NCBI RefSeq assembly: GCF_036227325.1
Contig: NZ_CP109467.1
Span: 3,844,001 to 3,908,000, forward strand
DNA from: Streptomyces sp. NBC_01465
GTDB taxonomy: Bacteria > Actinomycetota > Actinomycetes > Streptomycetales > Streptomycetaceae
Direction of reading: 5' to 3'
DNA length: 64,000 nt
Both the position numbers and the translations under genes were made by a program. This document shows positions 7,698 through 17,876 of the stretch, piece after piece. Each line of letters starts with the position of its first letter. Position 1 is the first letter of the stretch. The notes beneath the pieces are model-generated. The model searched no databases. It worked only from the letters and a program-made list of their open reading frames with translations, and was not told where the DNA came from.

Positions 7698-9015
7698 GGC
7701 GGGCGGTGAGGGCAGGGAGGGTCCAACTGCCGTTCAGGACCGAGGGGTCGGGGCCGTAGACGCGGAGGATCACGGTGAAGGGACCTTCGGGTGCGGGAAG
7801 CCAGTTGGCGGTCTGCTTCGGGTCCTCGGGCTGCTTCTTCTGTACGTACAAGGTCAGGCCGCCGTCCTCGTCGTACACGAGGCCCGGGGTGCGGTCGCCG
7901 ATCGAGTAGCGGTCGATGGGGTTGTCGGTGAACAGGCGCAGCGGAAGCCCGTAGAGCGACGCCGACCAGAAGAAGCGGGCCGGCGGCAGCTGTCCCGGCG
8001 GGAAGTGCAGGGTGTAGTCGTGGTCGGCGGCGTTCGGGGGCCGGTTGCCCTGGTCGTCCTGCAGCCAGCCGCCGTACCAGGCCTCCTCGGAGGGCAGTCC
8101 GTACAGGCCCTTGTCGGCGCCGATGGCGCGGTCGAGATAGCGGGTGCCGAGCTCGGCGCGGGTGCCGAAGAGGTGGGCGGAGCCGCCCGTGCGGCTCTTC
8201 GCCTCCTCCAGCCGCGCCCGCGCGTCCGCGATGCCCTGCTCGACGGCGGCGCTGATGTCGGGCTTCAGGGAGGACGGTTCGAACTCGCCGGTGCCGGTCA
8301 CGCCGAGCGCGGCGAGGCGGTCGCGCAGGTCGCGCTCGCTGTCGAGTACGGGAAAGAACTGGAGGAGGAAGTCGAGGTACGTGAAGAACTCGACGGTGTC
8401 CAGGGCCTCTTCGCGCCAGACCGGCCACGCGGGCTCGTCGGGCGGGTGGGGCGCGGCCCGGTCGAGGAACTCCGAGAGGGGGCGGAGCCGGTACTGCTCC
8501 TGGATGGCGCGGAGGGTCGGCACGTCGTCGGTCCCGGCGAGATACGTACGGCCGAGGATGCCGACCAGGAAGGTGTCCGCGCGCAGGACCCCGGCCAGAC
8601 CGCCGGGGACCTCGCCGCGCCAGCCGGGGCCCGCGAGGAGGTAGTGGCCGGGCTCCTGGCCGGTGGTGCGGGCGCCGATGTAGCCGATGTAGGAGGTGTC
8701 GAGGTCGTGGAAGGGGAGGACGTAGTAGCGGTCGACGGCGGGAACCGTGATCACCCAGGGCTCTGCGCGGAGGTCGAACCAGGCCCAGGAGTAGGGGGTG
8801 TCGTTGTTCGGCGTGACGATGTCGGTGTTGGCCGGGGTGGACGGCGCGGAATAGTGCCGGAAGGTGCCGAATCCGCCGACGTAGCGGGGGTCGGCGGAGT
8901 CGATGGCCTGCGGATACACCGTCCGGTAGTTCTCCAGGAGTGCGAAGCCCCAGATCCATCCGTCCGCTGCGGTCTGCCGGGCTTCTTCCGGTGTCGGCGG
9001 CGTGAGCTGGGCCAT
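7690..9015 (-). CDS. DUF1254/DUF1214-domain protein
   Basis: A 441-aa protein of the DUF1254-DUF1214 family. The N-terminal part carries the family-type pattern with NNDTPYSWAWFDLRAEPWVI, and the C-terminal DUF1214 part has FFWSASLYGLPLRLF followed by NPIDRYSIGDRTPGL. The biochemical role of the family is not settled. The MAQLTPPTP start was chosen because GGGAGG lies 6 nt upstream. No secretion signal is seen. It forms a coupled pair with the downstream GAP-family membrane gene (8-bp overlap). Confidence 0.85.
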   Translation of the reverse strand: MAQLTPPTPEEARQTAADGWIWGFALLENYRTVYPQAIDSADPRYVGGFGTFRHYSAPSTPANTDIVTPNNDTPYSWAWFDLRAEPWVITVPAVDRYYVLPFHDLDTSYIGYIGARTTGQEPGHYLLAGPGWRGEVPGGLAGVLRADTFLVGILGRTYLAGTDDVPTLRAIQEQYRLRPLSEFLDRAAPHPPDEPAWPVWREEALDTVEFFTYLDFLLQFFPVLDSERDLRDRLAALGVTGTGEFEPSSLKPDISAAVEQGIADARARLEEAKSRTGGSAHLFGTRAELGTRYLDRAIGADKGLYGLPSEEAWYGGWLQDDQGNRPPNAADHDYTLHFPPGQLPPARFFWSASLYGLPLRLFTDNPIDRYSIGDRTPGLVYDEDGGLTLYVQKKQPEDPKQTANWLPAPEGPFTVILRVYGPDPSVLNGSWTLPALTARHG

Positions 9016-9117
9016 CCTGAACCTCCCGCTTTTGTGCATTCTGGGCCGTTTTGCGACTCCTCCGGAGTGTAAATTGCATCGGCTCGGGGCGCCTGTGCGG
9101 CGGAATACGGGATGACA

Positions 9118-9132
9118 TACCCTCTGGGGGTA
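9118..9132. promoter_or_regulatory. CsoR-like copper operator (TACCC-N5-GGGTA)
   Basis: The box TACCCTCTGGGGGTA is a palindrome of the form bound by CsoR-family Cu(I) sensors, whose known sites are of the ATACCCC...GGGGTAT type. It lies 28 bp upstream of the GTG at 9160, where a repressor would cover the promoter. The downstream pair encodes Met/His-rich exported proteins, which fits copper control. CsoR itself is not in the window. Confidence 0.5.
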
Positions 9133-9159
9133 CGTGAGTTCCGAGGCGGAGGTGCGGCG

Positions 9160-9531
9160 GTGGGCGCGAGGCGGTGGGTGCGACTGCTGGTCGTCGTGGT
9201 GCTCGCGCTCGGCGTCTTCGTGATGCACACGGTGGGGCATCCGACGGAGAGCGAGGGCCCGGGGGCTTCGCACAGGTCTGCCGCCGCGATGGCCTCCTCC
9301 CCCGAGGCGCCGGCGCACGACGCCGTACAACTGCCGCCGCACGCCATGGACATGGCCTCGTTGTGCGTCGCGGTGCTCGGCTTCTGGGCGTTCGCGGCGC
9401 TGCTGTACGCGGCGCTCGCGCGGCGGGCGGAGTGGGCGGGGCGGGTGCCGGTGGCCCTGCTCCGGGTGGTGCGGGGGCGGCCGCCGCCGCGTACTCCCGA
9501 TCTCACCGAGTTGTCGGTACTGCGGATTTAG
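9160..9531 (+). CDS. Small membrane protein, DUF6153-like
   Basis: A 123-aa protein with an N-terminal hydrophobic helix (LLVVVVLALGVFVMHTVG), a short extracytoplasmic stretch containing Met and His (HAMDMASLCV), and a second helix (FWAFAALLYAAL). The size, two-helix layout and HTVGHP motif match the small actinobacterial DUF6153 group, as recalled. The GTG at 9160 was chosen over the ATG at 9112 because CGGAGG lies 7 nt before it and the earlier start would run through the CsoR-like box. It is followed after 65 bp by the DUF305 lipoprotein gene. Confidence 0.6.
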   Translation: MGARRWVRLLVVVVLALGVFVMHTVGHPTESEGPGASHRSAAAMASSPEAPAHDAVQLPPHAMDMASLCVAVLGFWAFAALLYAALARRAEWAGRVPVALLRVVRGRPPPRTPDLTELSVLRI

Positions 9532-9596
9532 GCCGACGGGCGATCTCTCCCCGTCAGTCCATTTCTCAACGCACAACGACACGAGGTGTGTTCGGC

Positions 9597-10184
9597 ATGA
9601 CCAAGTCCAAGTACAGCAAGCGTATGGCGTTCGGAGCTGTCGCCGCGGCCGGGAGCCTGCTGCTGCTCGCGGGCTGCGGAAGCAGCGACGACAAGCCGAA
9701 GGCGGCGGCATCGTCGTCGTCCGCGTCGGCCTTCAACGACGCGGACGTGATGTTCGCGCAGATGATGATCCCCCACCACCAGCAGGCCCTGGAGATGGCG
9801 GAGCTCGCCGACGGCCGGGCCTCCGACGCGGAGATCAAGTCCTTGGCCGGGGCGATCGAGAAGGCCCAGGACCCGGAGATCAGGACGATGACGTCCTGGC
9901 TGAAGGGCTGGGACGAGCCGGTCACGGCATCCGGGATGAACCACGGGATGAGCGGGATGATGTCCGCTGCGGACATGTCGCAGCTCAAGGCCGCCAAGGG
10001 GGTGGCCTTCGACCGGAAGTTCGCGGAGCTGATGATCGGCCACCACGAGGGGGCGGTCGAGATGGCGCGTACCGAGCAGAAGGACGGGCGTGACGCGGGC
10101 GCGGTCGCGATGGCCGACGACGTGGTGAAGGCCCAGTCCGCGGAGATCGCTCAGCTCCGCAAGGTCCTCGACCGGCTGAGTTAA
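9597..10184 (+). CDS. DUF305-domain lipoprotein
   Basis: A 195-aa exported lipoprotein with a signal peptide and lipobox LLAGC (Cys27), then a Ser-rich linker. The DUF305 body has two copies of a His-His helix: MMIPHHQQALEMA near residues 57-69 and MIGHHEGAVEMA near 145-156. Between them is a Met/His-rich loop (GMNHGMSGMM). This ferritin-like His/Met arrangement is associated with copper handling in several bacteria, though the family's activity is not firmly established. It sits downstream of the DUF6153-like gene, whose upstream region carries a CsoR-like box. A strong hairpin follows 10 bp after the stop. Confidence 0.85.
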   Translation: MTKSKYSKRMAFGAVAAAGSLLLLAGCGSSDDKPKAAASSSSASAFNDADVMFAQMMIPHHQQALEMAELADGRASDAEIKSLAGAIEKAQDPEIRTMTSWLKGWDEPVTASGMNHGMSGMMSAADMSQLKAAKGVAFDRKFAELMIGHHEGAVEMARTEQKDGRDAGAVAMADDVVKAQSAEIAQLRKVLDRLS

Positions 10185-10193
10185 GCAAATACC

Positions 10194-10225
10194 GTGCGGG
10201 CCGGGGCTGTTGACCCGGCCCGCAC
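10194..10225. terminator. Bidirectional terminator hairpin
   Basis: Perfect 12-bp arms (GTGCGGGCCGGG at 10194-10205, and 10214-10225) flank an 8-nt loop between the convergent DUF305 and VOC genes. Confidence 0.75.
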
Positions 10226-10230
10226 CGCCG

Positions 10231-10641
10231 TCAGGCGTTGGACCAGGGGCGCGTGCAGAGCACCAACCGATAGCCGTCCGGGTCTTCCACCGTGACGCCC
10301 CATTCGTTCCAGTACGGGTTCGGCGACGCGACACGCTTGCCGCCGTGCGCCTCCAGGGCGGCGACCATCTCCTCGGGGACGGGGCCGTCCAGGTAGATGA
10401 CGAGCAGGTCCTCCTCGGTGGGGCGCGGTGCGGTGAACTGCCCCTCGCTGTAGACAAGTTCGAGGTGCCAGGACGCGTCGGGGGCTCCCACCATCAGCAG
10501 ATCGTGATGGCCGGGCGTGCCGTCCCCCTTGGCGCTGTACAGCACGCTCAGCCCGAGACCTTCCGCCCAGAACCGCTCCGCCGCGGCGAGATCGCGGGAC
10601 GGGCGGGCGATACGGATGTGGCTCTGACCGGTGAACGGCAC
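10231..10641 (-). CDS. VOC (glyoxalase/bleomycin-resistance-like) protein
   Basis: A 136-aa single-unit vicinal-oxygen-chelate fold protein. It has paired beta-alpha-beta-beta-beta motifs, with HIRIARPSRDLAAAERFW at the first module and WNEWGVTVEDPDGYRLVLC at the end, the second carrying the typical DPDGY turn. Metal ligands are plausible at His (HI of the first strand), Glu (LELVY) and the second module. Function could be a dioxygenase, lyase or resistance protein. The GTG at 10641 was chosen because a GGAGAGGGA stretch lies just upstream. Confidence 0.8.
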   Translation of the reverse strand: MPFTGQSHIRIARPSRDLAAAERFWAEGLGLSVLYSAKGDGTPGHHDLLMVGAPDASWHLELVYSEGQFTAPRPTEEDLLVIYLDGPVPEEMVAALEAHGGKRVASPNPYWNEWGVTVEDPDGYRLVLCTRPWSNA

Positions 10642-10745
10642 GAGGGTCCCTCTCCTCAAGCGGCCCGCTCGGCTGCGGGCCCCGCCCGGAGCGTAGGCTC
10701 CCGGCGATCTTGCGCACATCGGCCCGCGGCCGTAGGTCCGTCGGA

Positions 10746-11279
10746 CTAGTCCCTGGTCTCGGCGAGTGCCTCGGCGAGCCACCCCGTCCAGAACGTCTCC
10801 AACTCGATCCCCGCCCGCAGCACCAGATGCCGGAGCCTGTCCGCCTCCTCCAGGCCCGCAGGCTCCGGGAAGTCGCGGGTCTCGATCTCCCGGTACTCCG
10901 CCAACTGCCGCTCGTGCAGCCCCAGATGGCGCCGGATCTCCGCGTCGAGCCCCTTCGCGCCGACCACCGCCGCCGCCCGCAGCCGCAGCAGGAGCGGGTC
11001 GCGGTACGGGCGGGGGTCCTCCGGCGTGGTCACCCAGCCGATGAGTTCCTCGCGGCCCGCGGGCAGGACCTCGTACTCCTTCTTCTGCCCGCGGGTCGGC
11101 GCAGCGGCCGGCAGCGTGCGGATCTGTCCGGCCGCCTCCAGTTTCCCCAGCTCGCGGTAGATCTGCTGATGCGTCGCCGACCAGAAGTAGCCGATCGACT
11201 TGTCGAAACGGCGGGTCAGCTCCAGCCCCGACGAGGGCTTTTCGAGCAGAGCGGTGAGGATCGCGTGCGGGAGGGACAT
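10746..11279 (-). CDS. PadR-family transcriptional regulator
   Basis: A 177-aa PadR regulator. The N-terminal winged helix begins MSLPHAILTALLEKPSSG and contains FWSATHQQIYRELGKLEAAG, the signature of the family. The C-terminal half is the PadR-C coiled-coil dimerisation region (ERQLAEYREIETRDF and following). It is 24 bp downstream of the FadH-like gene on the same strand, so it may be read with it, and it also has its own -10-like box. Confidence 0.88.
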   Translation of the reverse strand: MSLPHAILTALLEKPSSGLELTRRFDKSIGYFWSATHQQIYRELGKLEAAGQIRTLPAAAPTRGQKKEYEVLPAGREELIGWVTTPEDPRPYRDPLLLRLRAAAVVGAKGLDAEIRRHLGLHERQLAEYREIETRDFPEPAGLEEADRLRHLVLRAGIELETFWTGWLAEALAETRD

Positions 11280-11285
11280 GGGCGA

Positions 11286-11291
11286 AAAGTA
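11286..11291 (-). promoter_or_regulatory. Putative -10 box (TACTTT) of a leaderless transcript
   Basis: TACTTT on the minus strand lies 6 nt before the PadR ATG at 11279, with no ribosome-binding site. Confidence 0.4.
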
Positions 11292-11303
11292 CCCGCTGCC
11301 GCG

Positions 11304-13358
<2,055 letters not shown>

Positions 13359-13371
13359 CAAAGAATAGTGT

Positions 13372-13377
13372 GAGACT
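13372..13377 (+). promoter_or_regulatory. Putative -10 box (GAGACT) of a leaderless transcript
   Basis: GAGACT lies 6 nt before the ATG at 13384. The match to consensus is weak. Confidence 0.3.
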
Positions 13378-13383
13378 GGCCGC

Positions 13384-13692
13384 ATGGAATTCGTCATCTT
13401 CCTGACCCTCCCCGGACTGGTCATCCTGCTGACCGCGGTCGCCTTCGCCGACCAGTTCCTGCGCATGGCCGGCCGGGGCCGCGGCCACCGTCAGTCGACG
13501 GTGTCGGCCACGGGCTTCGAGCAGCTGCACGCCGCGTTCTCACCGGGCAAGGTGGCGGAGCTCAAGGAGCGCCAGAGCTCGCTGCTGATGCGCGACGACG
13601 AGGAGGACGGCGCACCGCCGAACCGTACGACCGTCGACCTGGACGGCGGCACGGCGGTCGTACGGATGCCGGAGGCCGGCCCCGCTCAGTAG
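13384..13692 (+). CDS. Small single-span membrane protein, DUF6191-like
   Basis: A 102-aa protein with one N-terminal transmembrane helix (FVIFLTLPGLVILLTAVAFA). A charged cytoplasmic part follows with FEQLHAAFSPGKVAELKERQ and a C-terminal DLDGGTAVVRMPE segment. The F-x-PGK and D-x-GT-VV-R elements resemble small actinobacterial DUF6191 proteins, an assignment from memory. Function unknown. It is divergent from the FadH-like gene, and its end overlaps the convergent NTF2-like gene by 7 bp. Confidence 0.6.
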   Translation: MEFVIFLTLPGLVILLTAVAFADQFLRMAGRGRGHRQSTVSATGFEQLHAAFSPGKVAELKERQSSLLMRDDEEDGAPPNRTTVDLDGGTAVVRMPEAGPAQ

Positions 13693-14069
13693 CGCTCCAC
13701 CAGCTGCTCACGCCCGGCCGGCGGCTCGTACGGCTCGGGCCAGAAGTCGGTGACGGCGGCTATGCGCCCCTCCGCGTCCCCGGTGAAGAAGCTGACGGCA
13801 TGCGCCGCCTCCACCCCCGTCTCGACGAGAAGCCAGGTCACGACCTGGTCCCCCTCGGAGACGATCCGCTCGATCCGGACCCGCCAGTCGCCCGGGTACT
13901 CCCGGTTGAACTGCAGATACCGCTCACGGCCGCGGATCCGCTCACGGGTCTGCGGGAGTTCGTAGACGACGTCGTCGGACAGAGTGGTGCCGAAGGTCTC
14001 CCAGTCGCGGACGTCCGCCGCGGCCCAGTAGGTCTCGACTGCCTTGCGCAGAACGGTCGATGAGGTCAT
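13686..14069 (-). CDS. SnoaL/NTF2-like protein
   Basis: A 127-aa cone-shaped NTF2/SnoaL fold protein. The N-terminal helix VETYWAAADVRDWETFGTTLSDDVVYELP and the following beta strands with a C-terminal FWPEPYEPP are typical of small polyketide-cyclase-like or limonene-epoxide-hydrolase-like proteins. No specific substrate can be assigned. The ATG at 14069 is 6 nt after a CAGACT box on the minus strand. Confidence 0.75.
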   Translation of the reverse strand: MTSSTVLRKAVETYWAAADVRDWETFGTTLSDDVVYELPQTRERIRGRERYLQFNREYPGDWRVRIERIVSEGDQVVTWLLVETGVEAAHAVSFFTGDAEGRIAAVTDFWPEPYEPPAGREQLVERY

Positions 14070-14075
14070 ACCCCG

Positions 14076-14081
14076 AGTCTG
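14076..14081 (-). promoter_or_regulatory. Putative -10 box (CAGACT) of a leaderless transcript
   Basis: CAGACT on the minus strand lies 6 nt before the ATG at 14069. Confidence 0.35.
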
Positions 14082-14149
14082 CACCGCCCCACTGACAACG
14101 ACTTCCCGCGCTCCACCGGGGCGCGGCCCCCGTTGTCGTACCCGCGGCG

Positions 14150-14155
14150 CAGAAT
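14150..14155 (+). promoter_or_regulatory. Putative -10 box (CAGAAT) of a leaderless transcript
   Basis: CAGAAT lies 6 nt before the ATG at 14162. The same hexamer and spacing occur before 6122. Confidence 0.4.
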
Positions 14156-14161
14156 GGGTCC

Positions 14162-15952
14162 ATGACCGCTGAGATGCCAGACATGCCCGACTGGGAGAAG
14201 CGCTTCCGCGCGCCCCGCGTGGACCTCCCCGACTGGGCCGAGGACGCCCCGCACCGCGCGCTGTTCGTGTCCAACGCCACCGGGACCTACGAGCTCTACG
14301 CCTGGGACCGCGCCACCGGCGAGCAGCGGCAGGCCACCGACCGGCCCAACGGGACCACCGACGGGATCCTCTCCCCCGACGGCGAGTCCATCTGGTGGTT
14401 CAGCGACACCGACGGCGACGAGTTCGGCGTCTGGATGCGGCAGCCCTTCGCGGGCGGCGGCACCGACGAGCCCGCCGTGCCCGGGCTCGACCCCTCGTAC
14501 CCCGGCGGCCTCGCGCTCGGCCGGGACGGGACCGCCGTCGTGGGCCGGTCGACCGACGACGACGGCTCCACGATCCACGTCGTACGGCCCGGGGACGCAC
14601 AGCCCGCCGAGATCTACCGGCACCGCGAGTCCGCGGGCGTCGGCGACCTCTCCCACGACGGGGACCTGATCGCCGTCGAGCACACCGAGCACGGCGACGC
14701 CATGCACTCCGCCCTGCGCATCGTGAAGCTCGACGGCTCGACGGTCGCCGAGCTCGACGACACCCGGGGCGGCACCGAGGAACTGGGGCTCGCCGTCCTC
14801 GGGTTCGCGCCCGTCGCGGGCGACACCCGGCTCCTGGTCGGGCACCAGCGGCGCGGCCGCTGGGAGCCGATGGTCTGGGACACGGCGTCCGGCACGCAGA
14901 CCGACCTCGCCATCGACCTGCCGGGCGACGTGGGCGCCGAGTGGTATCCGGACGGCTCCGCCCTCCTCGTCTCGCACAGCTTCGAGGCGCGCAGCGAGCT
15001 CTGGCGCTACGACCTCGCGTCCGGCGCCCTGGAGCGGGTCGAGACCCCGCCGGGGACGGTCTCGGGCGCGACCGCCCGCCCCGACGGCACCGTCGAGTAC
15101 CTCTGGTCGTCGGCCGCGCAGCCGCCCGTGGTCCGCTCGACCACGGGCGCGGTCGTCCTCGATGCGCCGGGGATGAAGCCGCCGCCCTCGGTGGCCGTGG
15201 AGGACGCCTGGGTCGAGGGCCCCGGCGGTCGTATCCACGCGCTCGTACAGCGTCCGCAGGGCGAGGGCCCGTACCCCACGGTCTTCGAGATCCACGGCGG
15301 CCCCACCTGGCACGACAGCGACGCCTTCGCGTCCGGGCCCGCGGCCTGGGTCGACCACGGGTATGCGGTCGTACGGGTCAACTACCGCGGCTCGACCGGT
15401 TACGGAAGGGAGTGGACGGACGCCCTCAAGCACCGCGTCGGCCTGATCGAGCTGGAGGACATCGAGGCCGTACGGGAATGGGCGGTCACCTCCGGCCTCG
15501 CCGACCCCGCCCGCCTCGTCCTCTCCGGCGGCTCCTGGGGCGGCTATCTGACCCTGCTCGGCCTCGGTACGCAGCCGGACGCCTGGGCGGTCGGCCTGGC
15601 GGCGGTCCCGGTCGCGGACTACGTCACGGCGTACCACGACGAGATGGAGGCCCTGAAGGCGATGGACCGCACGCTCCTCGGCGGAACGCCGGAGGAGGTC
15701 CCGGAGCGCTTCGAGGCGTCGTCCCCGCTGACGTACGTCGACGCGGTGCGCGCCCCGGTCTACATCTCGGCGGGGGTGAACGACCCGCGCTGCCCGATCC
15801 GCCAGGTCGACAACTACGTGGAGCGGCTGGCCGCGCGGGGTGCGGTGCACGAGGTGTACCGGTACGACGCGGGCCACGGGTCGCTGGTGGTGGAGGAGCG
15901 CATCAAGCAGGTCCGGCTCGAGCTGGACTTCGCGGCGAGGCACCTGGGGTAG
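14162..15952 (+). CDS. S9-family serine peptidase (prolyl-oligopeptidase/acylaminoacyl-peptidase-like)
   Basis: A 596-aa cytoplasmic S9 peptidase. The first 330 residues form a beta-propeller made of repeated WD-like blades. The C-terminal alpha/beta hydrolase domain has FEIHGGPTWHDSD, VNYRGSTGYGREW, the nucleophile in LSGGSWGGYLTL, the acid in SAGVNDPRCP and the His in YDAGHGS. It should remove or cleave short peptides after specific residues. No signal peptide is seen. Followed 65 bp later by the SURF1-like gene on the same strand. Confidence 0.9.
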   Translation: MTAEMPDMPDWEKRFRAPRVDLPDWAEDAPHRALFVSNATGTYELYAWDRATGEQRQATDRPNGTTDGILSPDGESIWWFSDTDGDEFGVWMRQPFAGGGTDEPAVPGLDPSYPGGLALGRDGTAVVGRSTDDDGSTIHVVRPGDAQPAEIYRHRESAGVGDLSHDGDLIAVEHTEHGDAMHSALRIVKLDGSTVAELDDTRGGTEELGLAVLGFAPVAGDTRLLVGHQRRGRWEPMVWDTASGTQTDLAIDLPGDVGAEWYPDGSALLVSHSFEARSELWRYDLASGALERVETPPGTVSGATARPDGTVEYLWSSAAQPPVVRSTTGAVVLDAPGMKPPPSVAVEDAWVEGPGGRIHALVQRPQGEGPYPTVFEIHGGPTWHDSDAFASGPAAWVDHGYAVVRVNYRGSTGYGREWTDALKHRVGLIELEDIEAVREWAVTSGLADPARLVLSGGSWGGYLTLLGLGTQPDAWAVGLAAVPVADYVTAYHDEMEALKAMDRTLLGGTPEEVPERFEASSPLTYVDAVRAPVYISAGVNDPRCPIRQVDNYVERLAARGAVHEVYRYDAGHGSLVVEERIKQVRLELDFAARHLG

Positions 15953-16004
15953 GTGTGCGGGGGCGGGGGGCCTACCCGCTCGCCCCCGCCCCACCGCGCC
16001 CCCG

Positions 16005-16010
16005 TACCGT
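16005..16010 (+). promoter_or_regulatory. Putative -10 box (TACCGT) of the SURF1-like gene
   Basis: TACCGT lies 7 nt before the GTG at 16018. A GGGAGG is also present but only 1 nt from the start, too close to act normally. Confidence 0.35.
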
Positions 16011-16017
16011 GGGAGGC

Positions 16018-16791
16018 GTGTACCGGTTCCTGCTGACCCCCCGCTGGTGGGGGATCAACGTCTTCGTCCTCCTCGCCATCCCCTTCTGCATCTTCATGGG
16101 GTCCTGGCAGCTGAGCCGATTCGAAGCCCGCGTGGCCACCCACACCGCCGCCGAGAAGGCCCCGGACCCGGCCACCCAGGCCTCCGCCCCGCTCGACTCG
16201 CTGCTGCCCGTCGACACCAAGACCTCGGGGCGGCAGGCGACGGCGACCGGGACGTACGGGGATCAGTTCCTCGTCCCGGGGCGGCAGTTGGACGGGCACA
16301 GCGGTTCCTACGTGCTGAGCCTCCTGCGCACCGACAGCGGCAAGGCCCTCCCCGTCGTCCGCGGCTGGCTGCCCACCGGCAAGAAGGCCCCGGCCGCCCC
16401 CACCGGCGACGTCACGGTGACCGGTTCGCTGCAGGCCTCCGAGAACACCGAGACCGACGGCGCGCACACCGACGGCGGGCTGCCCTCCGGCCAGGTCGGC
16501 ATGATCAGCGCCGCATCCCTCGTCAACCTGGTCCCGTACCAGGTCTACGACGCCTGGATCACCCTCCCCAAGGCGACCCCGGGCCTCACCGCGGTCCCCG
16601 CGACCGCCCCGCCGAACACGGGCCTCGACCTGAAGGCGTTCCAGAACCTGGGGTACACCGGCGAGTGGTTCGTCTTCGCCGGGTTCGTCGTCTTCATGTG
16701 GTTCCGGCTGATCCGGCGCGAGGCCGAGACCGCCAGGGACGTGAAGCTCGGGATCTACGAGGCCGAGGAGTCCAGCACCCCGGTGCGGTAG
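16018..16791 (+). CDS. SURF1-family protein
   Basis: A 257-aa SURF1-like protein with the family layout: an N-terminal helix after LLTPRWWG, a long extracytoplasmic domain and a C-terminal helix (WFVFAGFVVFMWFRLI). The conserved GSWQLSRFEAR segment follows the first helix, and VVRGWLPTG matches the GW motif of the family. SURF1 proteins help assemble the haem a3/CuB centre of cytochrome c oxidase. The GTG start gives VYRFLLTPRWWG, the expected N-terminus. Its 3' end overlaps the convergent sigma-partner gene by 37 bp. Confidence 0.85.
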   Translation: MYRFLLTPRWWGINVFVLLAIPFCIFMGSWQLSRFEARVATHTAAEKAPDPATQASAPLDSLLPVDTKTSGRQATATGTYGDQFLVPGRQLDGHSGSYVLSLLRTDSGKALPVVRGWLPTGKKAPAAPTGDVTVTGSLQASENTETDGAHTDGGLPSGQVGMISAASLVNLVPYQVYDAWITLPKATPGLTAVPATAPPNTGLDLKAFQNLGYTGEWFVFAGFVVFMWFRLIRREAETARDVKLGIYEAEESSTPVR

Positions 16792-17876
16792 ATCGTCCCC
16801 GCGCACGCGTTGGGGATGGTGGCCTCCGCGGTCGGCGCCCCCGGCTCCGCCGTGTGCACCACGGCGACGCTGCCGTCCGAGGTGCCGCCGTCGGTGCCCA
16901 GCTGGGTGTCGGTGCCGGACGGGAGCGAGTCCCCGCTGGTGGAGCCCGAGTCCGTACCGGTACCCGGCGACGCCGTCGGTGTGGGCGTGGGGTCGCTGGA
17001 GGGGTTGGTGGCCGGGCAGGTGTCGGTCGGGACCCAGGCGAACTTCACCGCGTACGTCGCCGCCGGCGCCAGCGCCACGGCGTCCGTCTCCTGCGAGGGG
17101 TCGGGCAGGCCGGTCGCCGCGTCGCCCGAGGTGTGCTCGACGACCTTGATCTTGGACCGGTCGGCGGCGCCCTCCACGTGGAAGTCGACCTTGCCCGCGT
17201 CGCTCACCGCGCACTGGGTGCCGGAGTCGTTGGAGATCCGGAAGGTGCCGTAGACCTTGCCGCTCGCGTCCGGCGTGCCCGCACTCTGCTCGACGACGCG
17301 CAGCTGGTTCGGGTCGCAGGCGGGCAGGTTGGCCACGGCGCTGTCCGCCGGGTCCGCTCCCCCACCGCCGGCGACGGTGCCCTGCGGGTCCGTGGCGGGG
17401 TCCGAGCCCGTGCCCTTCGTACCGTCGCCGGAGCCGGGGTCGGTGGCCGACCCCGACCGGCTGTCGGCGCCGGGGTCGCTGTCCTGGGAGCCGGTCTGCT
17501 CGCCGGTGCCGCCCTGCGCCTGTTGGTGCCCGGCCGTCGCGGGCCTGTTCTGCGACCCGTTGCCCGCGTTGGCGACATGGATGAACGCCGGAACGGCCGT
17601 ACCGGCCAGGAGGACCGCAGCACACGCGCCGACGACCGCCTGCCGCTTACGGGCCTTGCGCGCCGGAACCGCCCGGCGCAGATGGTCGAGCGCGTCCTCG
17701 GAAGGCTCCAGCTCCTGTACGGCGCTGCGCATCATCCGGCGGAGCGCGAGCTCGTCCGTATCGAGACCGCTGGACAGCTTGTCCGGCCCGTCGTTCGACA
17801 TTCCATTCCCAGCCTGGTTGTTCTTCACGAACTTGTGCTCGCGTCCGTGCCCCTGCCCCGCATCCCATCGGCTCAT
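16755..17876 (-). CDS. Single-pass membrane protein coupled to a SigE-type sigma factor (possible anti-sigma partner)
   Basis: A 373-aa type II-like membrane protein. A cytoplasmic segment of about 80 residues contains ALRRMMRSAVQELEPSEDAL; a single helix follows (VVGACAAVLLAGTAVPAF), then an extracellular region. That region has a long Gly/Ser/Asp/Thr-rich spacer, a folded part with paired cysteines (NLPACDPNQL, GTQCAV, DTCPATN) and a second low-complexity Thr/Ser/Pro stretch. The ATG overlaps the sigma-factor stop as ATGA, implying equal expression. Context and topology suggest an anti-sigma or sensory role, but no zinc-binding anti-sigma motif (HxxxCxxC) is visible. Confidence 0.7.
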   Translation of the reverse strand: MSRWDAGQGHGREHKFVKNNQAGNGMSNDGPDKLSSGLDTDELALRRMMRSAVQELEPSEDALDHLRRAVPARKARKRQAVVGACAAVLLAGTAVPAFIHVANAGNGSQNRPATAGHQQAQGGTGEQTGSQDSDPGADSRSGSATDPGSGDGTKGTGSDPATDPQGTVAGGGGADPADSAVANLPACDPNQLRVVEQSAGTPDASGKVYGTFRISNDSGTQCAVSDAGKVDFHVEGAADRSKIKVVEHTSGDAATGLPDPSQETDAVALAPAATYAVKFAWVPTDTCPATNPSSDPTPTPTASPGTGTDSGSTSGDSLPSGTDTQLGTDGGTSDGSVAVVHTAEPGAPTAEATIPNACAGTIYRTGVLDSSAS

